This document shows, piece by piece, positions 11,595 to 22,972 of a stretch of DNA of 64,000 bases (its first letter is position 1; each line of letters begins with the position of its first letter). The DNA lies in the NCBI GenBank assembly GCA_028583415.1, contig CM053266.1:86992149-87056148 (forward strand), written 5' to 3'. Both the position numbers and the translations under genes were made by a program. A model generated the notes under the pieces. It saw nothing but the letters and a program-made list of their open reading frames with translations. It was not told where the DNA came from and ran no database searches. The stretch comes from Protea cynaroides (Eukaryota; Streptophyta; Magnoliopsida; Proteales; Proteaceae).

Positions 11595-12660
11595 TTTTTG
11601 GATGACCTTAGAGATATACTGAGGCCAGCACGGGCACCTCTAGGGATAGCTAGCCAGGAGAACAATATTACCACTACCCCTTTACCTGGAGCCAATGCTG
11701 CTAACATTGCTGGGATGTCAACAGATATTATAGGGTTACAAATAAGGCAAACCATGCCATAGCAGCGACTCAGAACCAGTAGCAAATCATGCCGGCACCA
11801 CACTAGCATGACCCAGCTAGGACTATGGAGAGGTTCATAAAGATGGAACCTCTAAAATTTACTGGGATAGGGAATGTTCCTTTGCAACCAACAATTTGGA
11901 TTAAGTCCATTAAGAAGACCCAGTGAATGATGGCCTGTACCGAAGAAGAGAACATCCTATGTGCCAACTATATGCTCGAAGGTGAACCTAACACATGGTG
12001 GGAATCCACTCAGCCTCTCTTAGCTGCTAAGCATCCCTAAATTACTTCCCTAAATTACTTAGGTAATTTTCAAGGAGGCCTTCTTTGACAAGTATTTCTA
12101 GGGACTTTCAAGGACAAAAAGGAGGTTGAATGCCTAATGTGTCCCAAGGACAATTGTCGGTGGATAAAAACCAGCACAAATTTGAAGAGTTGTTTTACTT
12201 TGCTCCAGCCAATATGAAGGAAGAAGTGGCCAAGGCTTGTAGGTTTACCAAGGGTTTGCAAGGCAACATTCGAGAAACTGTGGATACACTAAGGAAGGAA
12301 GTATATTCTGAGGCCGTTCAGACGGTCAAGATCATAGAAGCCAGTCTAAGGGACAATTATTTTGCACAGAAAGGAACCAACAAGAGGGCAGCCAACTTCA
12401 CTGGCGGGAGGGTAACTAGTAAAGCTTTATGTACCACTCAGACCATGGCAAGGCCTACTATGGCTAAGACAACACCTGTGGGAAATCGTCCAGCTATCCC
12501 ACCTACCATAAATTTCAAGTGCTTCAATTGTGGAAAGACTGGGCATATTTCCAGGACTTGTCCTCACCTTCCTAAAGCAACTCAAATGGGAATGGTGTAT
12601 GTTGTTTCCACTGAAGAAGCAGAAGATCCCCATAATATGGTAACGGGTATGTGTTTATAA
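11595..12660 (+). pseudogene. gag: Element A gag, decayed
   Basis: Capsid/nucleocapsid polyprotein remnant. From 11,825 the frame reads MERFIKMEPLKFTG, a typical gag start of homology, followed after frameshifts by ENILCANYMLEGEPNTWWES near 11,950. The longest open part is 12,130-12,660. It covers FEELFYFAPANMKEEVAKAC and a CCHC zinc knuckle at 12,520-12,561 (CFNCGKTGHISRTC) with all four ligands present. Stops and frameshifts between 11,830 and 12,130 break it. The true start upstream is unclear. Confidence 0.8.
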
Positions 12661-12714
12661 TTATTGCATTGTAAATTGTGTGCATGAGCTGATTTATAGT
12701 AATTACCTTAGGTA

Positions 12715-13325
12715 CTGTAACCATAGCGGGAGTTCTAGCAAAGGCACTCTTTGATTTAAGAGCTACCAACTCCTTTGTGTCTCCATCTTTTGGAGAAAGT
12801 ATCAAAGGTGTTACAAAGCCCCTCGAGGCGTCATTGGTTACCCGATCGCCACTTGGTGTAGAAGTGATTATTAATGAATACCAAGAACCATGCCCAGTCC
12901 TAATAGATGGCAGAAGTATGGAGGCAAATCTAATTCAGCTAAACATGTTAGACTTTAACGTAATCTTGGGTATGAACTAGTTATCTCTACACAAGGCAAG
13001 TCTCCAATGTGCGGAGAAGAAGTTGTTATTCGATGAAGGTAACGGGAGGATGTTCGAGTTTACAGGGGATAGGAAGCCTAAGAAGAGGAAACTATTTCTC
13101 TCTATACTTAAGGCAGTTAAATGTCTATAGAAGGGGGCAGTAGGATTTTTGGTATCTGTCCTAGATGTTACTGCAGATAAACCTTGGTTAGAAGACCTAG
13201 AGGTAGTAAGAGAGTTTTTGAATGTATTTTCTAAAGACCTATCAAGATTGCTACTAGATCGAGCAATAAATTTTGTGATAGACCTACTTTCAGGATCAAC
13301 ACCAGTATCAAAGGCTCCCTATTAA
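12715..13325 (+). pseudogene. Element A protease region, decayed
   Basis: Aspartic protease segment of pol. The active-site motif, normally DSGATHSF, reads DLRATNSF at 12,750-12,773, so only the first Asp of DSG survives and the Ser and Gly are replaced. Downstream NEYQEPCPVLIDGRSMEAN and FNVILGMN are the usual protease-to-RT linker landmarks. Stops at 12,978 and elsewhere interrupt the frame. Confidence 0.78.
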
Positions 13326-14560
13326 ATGGTACCTATAGAATTAAAGGAATTGAAGGTGCAATTACAAGAACTACTAGATAAGGGCTTTATCAAACCTAGT
13401 ATCTCCCCATGGGGTGCACCTGTGTTATTCGTGAAGAAGAAGGATGGTAGTGTGCGTCTGTACATTGAGTACCATGAATTAAACAAGCTCACCATTAAGA
13501 ACCTGTACCCACTGCCAAGGATAGATGACTTGTTTGACTAGCTACAAGGTGTTGTAGTGTCTTCAAAGATCGATCTTAAATCAGGTTACCATCAGTTGAA
13601 GATCAAGGAGAGTGACATACCTAAGACAGCTTTTTGAACTATGTATGGATACTATGAGTTCTTAGTCATGTCATTTGAACTAAAAAATACTCCAGTGTCA
13701 TTTATGGAATTCATGAACCAAGAGTTTCATGATATGCTAGACACCTCAATCATAGTCTGCATTGATGATATTTTGATCTACTCTAGAAATGAAGAGGAAC
13801 ATAAGGTATACTTGCGACAAGCCTTACAAAGGTTGAGAGAAAAGACTCTCTATGCGTCAAGAAATGAAATTTTTAGCTGAATGAAGTAGCATTCCTAGGT
13901 CATGTAGTACCATTCAAAGGAATCAAAGTGGATCCTAGTAAGATTGAAGCCATCATAAATTGGAAACCATCCAAAATAGTTACTGAGATTCGTAGTTTCT
14001 TAGGTTTAGCTGGGTACTAACGGAGGTTCGTGGGGGACTACTCTAGGATCGTTGTACCTTTAACAAAGCTAACCATAAAGGGGGGAAAGTTCATCTGGTC
14101 AAACCAATGTGAGAGAAGTTTTTAAACTTTGAAGGAAAGACTAGTCTCAGCCCCATACTGATCATTCTAAGGTCAGGTGAACCTTTCACACTATATACTG
14201 ATGCCTCCAAGCTAGGCTTGGGATGTGTGCTCATGTAAGGAGACCAAGTCATAGCTTCTGCCTCACGATAACTGAAGAAACACGAGGAAAACTACCCTAC
14301 TCATGACTTAAAGCTAGTAGCAGTAGTTTTCACTCTCAAGGCATGGAGACACTACTTATATGGCGAGAAGTTTCAAATCAAGTTTGACCATAAGAACCTT
14401 ATTTACTTATTTACCCAGAAGGACTTGAATATAAGATAGTGAAGTTGGGTTGAACTACTAAAGGATTATGATTGTGAGATATCATATCACCCAGACAAGG
14501 TTAATGTGGTAGCTAACTCCTTAAGCAGAAAGAGCCTAACTAGATGTGAGGAAGGGACCG
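13326..14560 (+). pseudogene. Element A reverse transcriptase-RNase H, decayed
   Basis: RT begins at MVPIELKELKVQLQELLDKG; later GAPVLFVKKKDGSVRL, LKSGYHQLKIKESDIP and the catalytic region IVCIDDILIYS (normally FIDD) are readable. RNase H follows with YTDASKLGLGCVLM (about 14,200) and HPDKVNVVANSLSRKS (about 14,490-14,530). Frequent stops, for example in LFD*LQG at 13,539, make it non-functional. Confidence 0.85.
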
Positions 14561-14679
14561 GACCCATTCCAAAATGGACAACAGCAACCAGTACTCACAA
14601 GAAGACACAAAAAAAGCTAGACGTGTCAGAAGGATCTCTATGAAGCAAGGTCATTTGTAAACTTGCAAGTCTATTTATA

Positions 14680-15640
14680 TCACTACATATAAAAACAGAG
14701 CTAATTATTGAAGTAATAAAAGAGTTATCGATAGATCCTTACCTCAGAACACTGAAAGAAGACTTATAGAAGGGAAGAATAAATCCTCACTTTACTCTCT
14801 CAAATGATGGTGCACTCAAATTTTGAGGAAGACTTTATATTCCAGCAACGACTGAGGATATTTTAGAAAAAATTCTAAGGGAAGCTCATAATGCACCATA
14901 CTCAGCTCATCTAGGAAGTATAAAAATGTACCATGACTTGAAGAAGACCATCTAGTGGAGAGGAATGAAAGCAGATGTGGCAAACTTTGTATACAAGTGC
15001 TTAACCTACCAACAAGCAAAAACAGTCATATAGAAACCTTCTGTTACTTCAACCACTATCGGTACCAGAATGGAAGTGGGTTTGTATTACCATGGACTTC
15101 GTTATGAGCCTACCTATAACACCTAGAGTGTTGGATGCTATTTGGGTAATCATGGATTGGGTCAAAAGAGCTATTCCGATGTTAGAAGGAAGGACATCGA
15201 GTTTGCTATGGGAGATAAGGTATTTCTGAAGATTTCACCCTTGAGATGATTAAAACGCTTTCACAAAAAAGATAAACTGAGTCCTAGATATGTGGGACCA
15301 TATGAAATCATCAAGCGATATGGAGCAGTGGCTTACCAATTAGCACTACTACCATCCTTATCAAGTGTGCATGACGTATTCCATATATCCATGTTAAATA
15401 AATACATTTTGGATCCATCCCACATATTAAAGGTAGATCCTCCAGAATTGAGTGAAGACCTAACACTTGAACTCGAGCCTCAAGAAGTTCTGGACCAGAA
15501 AGTTCAACACCTTAGGAACCGAGATGTTTATTACGTCAAGGTATTGTGGAAGAACTAGCACATAGAAGAACTCTCATGGGAAGAGGAAGAGATGATGAAG
15601 AAGAGGTATCCCCACTTATTTGATAATATAAGTAAGTAAA
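14680..15640 (+). pseudogene. Element A integrase with chromodomain-like end, core deleted
   Basis: The N-terminal part (KMYHDLKKTI near 14,925, CLTYQQAKT) and the GRKDIEFAMGDKVFLK segment are present, but the catalytic core between them is missing: the sequence jumps from VIWVIMDW at 15,160 to RRKDIEF at 15,195. In related elements this interval holds the second Asp and the Glu of DDE. The C-terminus (15,292-15,636) has VGPYEIIKRYGAVAYQLALL, HISMLNKYILDPSH and a chromodomain-like VYYVKVLWKN...ELSWEEEEMMKKRYPHLF with one stop. Confidence 0.83.
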
Positions 15641-15661
15641 AACTTCAGAGACAAAATTCTT

Positions 15662-15675
15662 TTAAGGGGGGGAGT
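15662..15675 (+). promoter_or_regulatory. Element A polypurine tract
   Basis: TTAAGGGGGGGAGT immediately precedes the 3' LTR start TGTAAATCC. This is the plus-strand priming site and fixes the LTR boundary. Confidence 0.88.
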
Positions 15676-16150
15676 TGTAAATCCTGCACCCATAAAACTC
15701 AGCCTAACTCAGATTTTCCTACCATCCCAGGGTTTTTCACCACTGACAAACCCGACCCAATGATGACTCAAAGACCTGAACTAAGTATGAACCAACTTAG
15801 TAATATTTTAAAATCCTAGCTTTAAGTGCTCTCAGGCTGGGTACAGGTCGCTACTACCAGTCGATGGAACCCAGAACAGTCCCAGCAGGATACTGCGACT
15901 GGTAAGGCCAGGAAAACCTGCCTGCAAATGTAAGTTTCAAAACTCCATTATAAGGTCGAGTGGGAATATTCCTGGACCCAGGGACAACCCCAGTGGGTCC
16001 CACCTCACTCTTAACTACTTTAATTTTGATGAAGGGAGTAAAGAACCTATGGGACTTCTCAGTTTGCCACTTGGCAGTCCCTTGTGGTCTCTAACTCTCT
16101 AAGGAGTTCTACCCCAAGTGGGAGACTCCAAATTCATCTAAATCTCCTCA

Positions 16151-16222
<72 letters not shown>

Positions 16223-18269
16223 GTACGTATTCACTACCCAAAACTCTGATGCATTTTCAGAGAGAGGAAAGTTGAAGGAGGAAGAAGGAGGCTAGAAGGA
16301 GGAATCACCTTGGAAAGTCATCGGCATTATTCGATATCACTATCTGTCAGTTCAAAAATGTTGTAGGTAAACCCTACATTGCCTTGTAATCGATTGGAAC
16401 TATGAATGGTTAAGTTCCTTCAATGAGACCTCGATGTATCGAAGGAGATCCTATAGAATTCAACTCCAGGCTAACCTCGAGTCTATATACTACACAAATC
16501 AATATAATAAACCCTAATCTAGGTGGTATATCTAATATTGACGTCGCAAAGCCTAAAATAGGATTGAAAATCCCATGTAATGTTAGGCCAAGGGACCATC
16601 AATGGATTTCCATGGCAGAAGTCTGTTGTTGGAATCCGGAGGGGATTCCGATTCCCGAAGGCAAAATCCATGCATTTGGATGGGCTAAATCCCTAAACCA
16701 ACTATTCGGAGAAGGGCCGGTCGCAACTACTGATCGAAATATATGCAACCAGATTTATGACCAGATGCATTCAGGAAGCCTCTAGAAGGTAACCGGCTTT
16801 AACACTGGTCGCATCACCTGCAGTAGCTAGATGTGCGACCAGTTGAAAACAGAATGGCTCCTGAGAGCAACCGGCCGCGACACCGGTCTTGACCAGTCGT
16901 AACCGGATGTTGTAACTGGTTTGTCCCTAGAAACTCTATATTAGGCTTATTTTAATATGCATAGTATCTAATGATTCACTTATACACTAGGTCACTCTAG
17001 TGTAACCAAGAGTAAACCTTTTACTGGGAATAGCAATAATCTTCATATCTCAGGTAAGGAAATTGAACCCTTGACTTAATTTATGGAGTATTTCAAATTA
17101 TGTTCCTACCTATGTTGCATTGATTCTGTTGTGATAACATGTCATCCAATAACTGCTTTTGCATGCATTTGCATCTATATTATGTTGTTGTATGAATGTG
17201 TGCTAAATATGCTTCATGAAGTGTGGTGAAACGATTGAGGACTGAGGGATCCAACCCACTTGACAAACCTTGACGTATGGTTCTCATAACAACGTCTAGG
17301 TGGGCCCGTATGGATGGACTAGGATTCCTACTAGAAGTGTGGGGAAAACATATAGGATGATGGTTAGTGGAATGACCCATGTATACGACCCTGGCCAACA
17401 AGGGGTCAGGTGTTGGTATGGATAGGGGAAGAGGGGAAGGTGTTGGCAATATTTGTTAAAGCGTCATTGGCCAGACCTTTGCCCTATCACTATTTATATA
17501 GGAGATGCATGGAGGCACCAGGGCTGTCAGTGTAGGCTGGTGAGTGTCCATTCTCTCTGGTGCATGGAGGTTATGGTCAGCTTTGGTGAGTGTGATCAGG
17601 CCTTCCCATAGCACTAGCATACATTATACCAAACCATTTGCATTTGTTGTTTGTAATAAACTTATCATGCATATTGCTTGCTTACTTGTCTATTTTCTCA
17701 CAAGATCAAGTTGGCGAGCTCAGCCTCGGGTACACAAAATTTTTAGTTGATATTGCAGGTACCACCGTAGCCGATTTTGTGAAGGCCCCAGTTGTCACTT
17801 CTATGCCATACATGGACTTTTAGCCATGGAGGAAAAAGAACATGATGTTGACTGTGAGTGTGATGCATGTGTGTTCTAGTAGGAGAAAGTATAGGACATT
17901 ATGTCACTATCAAAGAAAATTTATGTTTTAGTTTATTTGTTTCAATTTCATTTACTTTTACACTATTATTTTATGACCTAGTGTTAAAGGGCTGGATTAT
18001 GAATGGTTTTATTTATTTGGTTGTGGTTGACTGGAATAGAATAATGTTTGATACAATGGCTATTTATTTATTTTAAGTATCAATAAAAGCTCAGTTGATT
18101 TATTATTTCTACTAATTAAATTACTCTGAATAATTATTTGTGACATTAGTCATGGTGTGGTTGATGTGGGTATGCACTGCCTACAAGATTCTGGGTTGAG
18201 CTGAACATAAAATGTGTGTCTGTTGAGACAGCTCTGAAATTTTACTTATTGTAAATTTGGAGTGTAACA
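15676..18269 (+). mobile_element. Element A 3' LTR
   Basis: Starts TGTAAATCC after the polypurine tract and ends GTGTAACA at 18,269 (2,594 bases). A plausible TATA box, CCATTATAAGG, is at 15,945-15,955. Motif arrays lie upstream of it (about 15,842-15,905: GGTCGCTACTACCAGTCG, TGCGACTGGT) and downstream (16,712-16,925: GGCCGGTCGCAACTACTG, GCGACCAGTTG, GACACCGGTCTTGACC). A long CT run is at 16,154-16,219. Open frames at 16,423-16,785 and 17,544-18,076 are LTR sequence. Confidence 0.9.
16154..16219 (+). repeat. (TC)n microsatellite
   Basis: About 33 uninterrupted TC dinucleotides in the LTR leader downstream of the predicted TATA box. Tekay LTRs B, C and D have CT-rich leaders at the equivalent place, so this may be an expanded normal feature. 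Confidence 0.95.
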
Positions 18270-18390
18270 CCAAGGGTGGGGGGATCTTTGTCTGACCATT
18301 TAGAAAATGTAGAGAGATAAACCATAATGCACACTAAGCTGTGGAAGTGAGGATTCAACCCTATTTCTACATCTAGCGGTTCTTGATATT

Positions 18391-18945
18391 GAACGCCAAC
18401 CACAGCAGGTCAGGTTTGCATGCTTGTGAACAATCGCGAGCACAGTAGCGCTACCTTTCAAACCCATGGTATTTGGCCAAAGTGCCATAGGCTATGATCC
18501 TCATGCTCTCAATAAGGAAGATTTGAAGCAGCCATCACAACAAAAGTCGAATGCTAAACCTGAGGCTAATAATGCTTATGCTAGCTTTCAAAGTCTTCTT
18601 GCCCTGGCCTGTATAATCGATTCCAATGCTAATGATCCCCGGGGGGCCTGCAAGAAGTTTGGTCTTGTCGGCCACCTCACATTCTAGTGCCAAATTTTTT
18701 GAATGTAAAGGAAGATGCAATAGACAAGGATTCCATTGCTGTATAGGTTGCTACTTGTATCAGATTAATTGAAGGCAAGCGGAGGAAAGATAAAGAACAA
18801 GGCTCCCATAGAGAGCTCTGAAACAACCCTAAAGGTGGATGATGAGAATGAAAGCTTTGATTCTAATGTGGATTCAAAGATTGAAGAAATAATTGCTATG
18901 TGGAAAGAAGAACCTTTCATCTTCCTATGCTTATTTATTTTAAAA
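18391..18945 (+). pseudogene. CXIP4-like zinc-knuckle protein pseudogene
   Basis: Resembles plant CAX-interacting protein 4, a small CCHC zinc-knuckle protein reported to bind vacuolar cation/H+ exchangers. Readable in pieces: VNNREHSSATFQTHGIW (from about 18,425), then after a one-base insertion QSAIGYDPHALNKEDLKQPS, then NNAYASFQSLLALACI and RGACKKFGLVGHLTF. The zinc knuckle is broken: its second Cys is Phe and a stop follows at 18,687. Further on, in another frame, the Lys-rich tail (KNKAPIES) and SKIEEIIAMWKEE are visible. No intron-like break is seen, which would fit a retrocopy, but I cannot tell without the parent gene. The flank is element A on the left and a MULE-like element on the right. 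Confidence 0.75.
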
Positions 18946-18947
18946 TA

Positions 18948-20505
18948 AGGGAAACTTACTCAAACACCAATTGATTTACTATATAGAATTACCCTGTATA
19001 GTTTAGACTTACAGTCCACTACCTTTTTATTTAGAGCGTTAACTTGAAATTTGAATAGACAAAAATACCCTCAAAATACAATAGTTAAAAGTAACAATTT
19101 TTTACATTTCATTCTTCAGCCTTTTGTTCTCATCGTTTGCGGCCCCACCTAGTAACGGTCAGCACACGGCGAAACAGTCAGCCATCTCCCCGACTCTTCT
19201 CATGGACGAATTCGACGGCGATGTTTGTTGGGAACTGAAAGGAGACTGGAAATTAAAAGAAGTAGGTCAGAATTCACGGGACAAACTCGTTAATCCCCCC
19301 TGCAACTCTAGGTCTTCAGTTCATGAAACCCAATGGATTGTTCTTGGTGACCTCGAGAGTGTCAGTTACAGGGCCCGAGCAGCATCACCTTCGATATACA
19401 TGAAAACCGAAACTGTATAAACCAAATTCCAAAACTCAGATCCCACTGAAAAGATATGTGCTTGTCTGTGTGAGAGAGAAACAACGCAGGGGAGCTCGTG
19501 AAGCCCGGGGAAGAGAGAGAGAGAGAGAGAAGACGACGACTTACATACCTTCGACGAAGTCCAGAGAAGTCCAGAGAACCATTTGCTGTTTCCCAAGCTT
19601 CCATCATCTGGGTAGTTAACTCCCATGCTTTCGTTCCCAATTTTAAAATCTGAGATATTAACCAACAGGAAAAAGGTGGTGCATATGAGAAATTTATCTT
19701 GATTCTTCAACCTTCTCGTTGCTCGAGCTGCTTCTCTATTAGTACTATTGCCAGCTCCAAAATTGCTCACTCCCTCGTTAAACCGAAGCCTACTATTACT
19801 AAGATGTTCTCAATAGTTCATGTAATTGGTGATAAACTAAAATATTAAATGCCCTAATAACTTGATGTATTGCTAAAACCGAAATTTTCTTATGGGATTT
19901 GCACAGAACTACAAATACTTCTACAGGTTTGAGAAAATTGTCCAAAATCAAGGAAATAAAGAACTATACCATTTTGTAGGTGAGAAAGAAGCCCGACGGA
20001 AGAGCTGCTAGGCCTCATAAGGTTAGAGCAATTAGAGATTTGAACAACAGAGAGTTGCATCTTTCCTCTCACAAAAGTAAGCTGCATCTTTCCTCTGCAA
20101 CTCCCTGTTTCAGTAAGCTAGCATCCGAAGATCAACGAGTTGCAACCAATTGGAGTTGGGACCGGTAGTAGCAGCAGATGGGGCAGGGTCAAGATGGGAC
20201 TGGCCCCATGCACTAGGAGCAGATGAAAATGGAGAAGAAGCAGATGAAGGTGGGGATGAAGAAGATGAAGTTAGATAACTTGAAAAGGTTTCGTTCCAGA
20301 CAATGACAATGATAAAGGTACTATTGTTTTAAGAAAAAAATTAAACTTTCTTCCTTCATTTTTTAATGTCAAAAAAGTAATGGTGTGGATTATCCTATTA
20401 TAAAGTATTGTTTCAAGAGTAATTTGTGTAATTTCTGTCAAAAGAAAGTAGTTGTGTATAGTAAACCAATTACAAGGAGTGTCTGAATAATTTTCTCTTA
20501 GTATA
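18948..20505. mobile_element. MULE-like non-autonomous element with gene-like interior
   Basis: The ends are long imperfect inverted repeats. The left reads GGGAAACTTACTCAAACACC then AATTGATTTACTATATAG. The right, on the reverse strand, reads GAGAAAATTATTCAGACACT then AATTGGTTTACTATACACAA. Similarity continues inward for at least ~50 bases. I did not find a clean 9-bp target duplication. The interior (19,130-20,280) is GC-richer than its surroundings and exon-like, which fits a Pack-MULE carrying host gene fragments. A minus-strand frame of 134 codons (19,366-19,770, MSNFGAGNSTNREAARATRR) is the longest; I do not recognise it. No transposase is present. Confidence 0.5.
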
Positions 20506-21789
20506 ATCCCCCTGGAATAATCCTTGCACCTATCATAACATCGTTTAGTCACTCATGGAGTGTCAATTCTGTTATATGGATTTTTCATTGCATATTGAAA
20601 TACAAGGCTGCCATATATTCTTAAAGGTTTTCGGCTATGGGCTGTCCCACATGGGTTTCATTGAGTTTCTTTAAGATTTATACCCAGTTCGTTTGATTTC
20701 ATTTTAGGGCTCAGTTTTAGGAGCCCAACCTTTTGACCCTACATGGAACTTTGTTTATGTTTTGACGCAGTAGGCTGCTGAGATTCCAATCCAAAATTTA
20801 TAGTAGGATTTACCGCATCAATGAATTCTCAAGGATTCTATATGGTTTCAAAAAAAAAAATTTGTTTTAATTGTTTTTAAATGCCTAAGAGGTCCAGCCC
20901 CACTCCTCTTGATTTTTGTTTCTTTATAGTATTGTCGTTTTGGGACCATCCCAAGCATTAGTAGAGTGTAAGCATTTTAAATAGATCCTCTTTGGGTTTT
21001 CCCATGGGATTTTCCATGAACCCTGACAAACACAATGATTTCTGACCGTTTTCCTTTATTTGATTTGAATACTTGGAATGTTTGGAATGCTTGGATCAAA
21101 GTCTTCCACAGCCTTTCGGGATCCCTTGACCTTCTCTCTGCGTATGGGAACAGGAGAAAAAAATAACACCGTGGCTGTGGGGACTCTAACCATTGGTATT
21201 TATAATACCACCCCCGACCCTGGACCAGTCCCACAGTAGACCAGGTTTGTCCATCTCTAATCATACTTAAACTGGTTTATCCGTAACTAGACTCCTACTG
21301 AATCAACTAACCTTATAATTAATTAAGCCCATAAAAATATCTTACATAGAGGACACAGGTTACGGTAGATAGGATGATCCCAATCCCCCTGAATGTATCC
21401 CAGTATTTGTACAAGTTGCTTGTAGTAATTGATGCATGCTTAGGATACTGCATACATGGGTCCGCCACACCAACGTTACATGCAGTGACTTGTCTGATTT
21501 AATGTAGGACTTTCTGAGTCCATCTCTAGGAGTAATCTCCATCCCTTAACACTCCATGGTATGCAGGTCATCCTCATTTAGGGGGGCTCAAGCATATCAA
21601 ATTTGCTTTCAAAGAAACATTACATGTTCAAATTTTGCTCTCTTCAATGCCTTCGAAGATACATCACGTGTTAAAAAATTATTTTCTTCAAAATGCTTTC
21701 AAAAAAATTGCATCTCGGATGGCCTTCTTGCTTGACAAGTGGCATTAGGCATCCAAACATGGTTTTCTCAATCTTGGACGCATTCCCAA
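20506..21789. other. Non-coding stretch, nothing recognised
   Basis: No domain in six frames and no LTR or TIR ends. Minor inverted repeats only (GGTTTTCCCATGGGATTTTCC near 20,995). A minus-strand frame at 20,977-21,264 has no recognisable protein. Confidence 0.5.
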
Positions 21790-22972
21790 ACTGTGTGGGG
21801 ACTTGATTATTGGAACCCGATACAACCCAAGATACCTAGGCAATTTCGGTCAACTATCTAATTCGGTCCAATGATTGTTACCATTTAAGTTGACATGGAC
21901 TATCCAGATCTCAACCCACTAAGGTTATCCAGATTTAAATCCACAAGGGTTATTCAAACTTCAATCGGATTCTTATTCGATGACGTTCAAACTATGTTGT
22001 ACCTGATTTCTAAGGCAAACCCTAGAATATGTAGGCAATTTGAGAATATTTTCATATATGATACCACAGTCCACATGGACTATCCATTTCAACCCACTAA
22101 GGTTATCCATAAACCCATTAGGGTTATCCGTTTTAGATCTACTAGGATTATCCATTAGTCCACATGAATTATCCAGACCTTAGTCCACATGGACTATCCA
22201 TCTTGACCCATACACTAAGGTTATGAACATCAAATCTTCTAAGACTATCCAATTCCATACACATGGACTATCCAGACTTCGACCCATTAAGGTTATCCAA
22301 ACAGCAAAGCATAAATCTCAACTTGAATTTTAAACATAACAGTATTGAAGCATAAAACACATCCATAAACTTTAATCAATCAAACATAACTACGTAGGGA
22401 ACCTGATTTCAGATGATATATCCAAGATATATAGGCAATTTAAAAGATTCTACATTATGTTCGACGATATAAAACCACTTGGTTTGGTTCAATTCATCCC
22501 ATCCGTCAAATTGGCCTGATTGATCTGATATCCAATAATGATCACTTGATCCTTTCATGTTAACTAATTTTATTTTCAAAACATGATTGGAAGAACCTGA
22601 GTTAGAAGAACTTACAAACTTGGTTTAGAATTCCCCCATGAGCCTAGTCACCCATTGACCTGGAACAATCAGAACACTAGAGTATAGAAAAGGAAAGGCA
22701 TAACAGACTGATTTCGGATCGAGAGTTTGGGTGCCTAACACCTTCCCAAATTGTAACATGACACTTACTCCGATCTCTAATGAGACCAAAATCGATCTTT
22801 CGGGTTATGAATCATAAAAGTCTTATCCTATGATGAGACTATAATTGAGGCCCTATACCGTAATCTAGGTTGTGACTCCAGATTATTACCGTCCATTGGC
22901 ATGGATGGACAGGATCAGTTAGGCGTAGGCAAATGATCTCTCGATCGTGAATAGGAAACCTAAGGACTAATT
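21790..22972 (-). repeat. Inverted copy of the Tat-like LTR/leader repeat family
   Basis: The reverse strand of 22,300-22,500 follows the first 200 bases of the window: AACCAAACCAAGTGGTTT, AAATCAGGTTC, CGTAGTT, AAAGTTTATGGATGTG. From 21,895 to 22,300 the unit ATGGACTATCCAGA...CCCACTAAGGTTATCC repeats about every 35-70 bases; its complement is the GGATAGTCC motif of 1-1,505. On the reverse strand GGGAAGGTGTTAGGCACCCA occurs at 22,728-22,747, a phrase I associate with leaders of Tat/Ogre elements. Element B inserted at its right edge. Confidence 0.65.

Larger units (their letters stand above)
3349..18269 (+). mobile_element. Element A: decayed Tekay/Del-like chromovirus
   Basis: Plus-strand Ty3/gypsy LTR retrotransposon. 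The order is truncated 5' LTR, primer-binding site, antisense gene, gag, protease, RT-RNase H, integrase with chromodomain, polypurine tract and 3' LTR. Lineage rests on a tRNA-iMet primer site, a C-terminal chromodomain-like segment and LTRs of about 2.6 kb. All genes carry many stops and the integrase core is deleted, so it is immobile. The 5' LTR has lost its first ~1 kb and is interrupted by a solo LTR. The missing 5' edge prevents a target-duplication test; the 3' flank is CCAAG. Confidence 0.9.
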
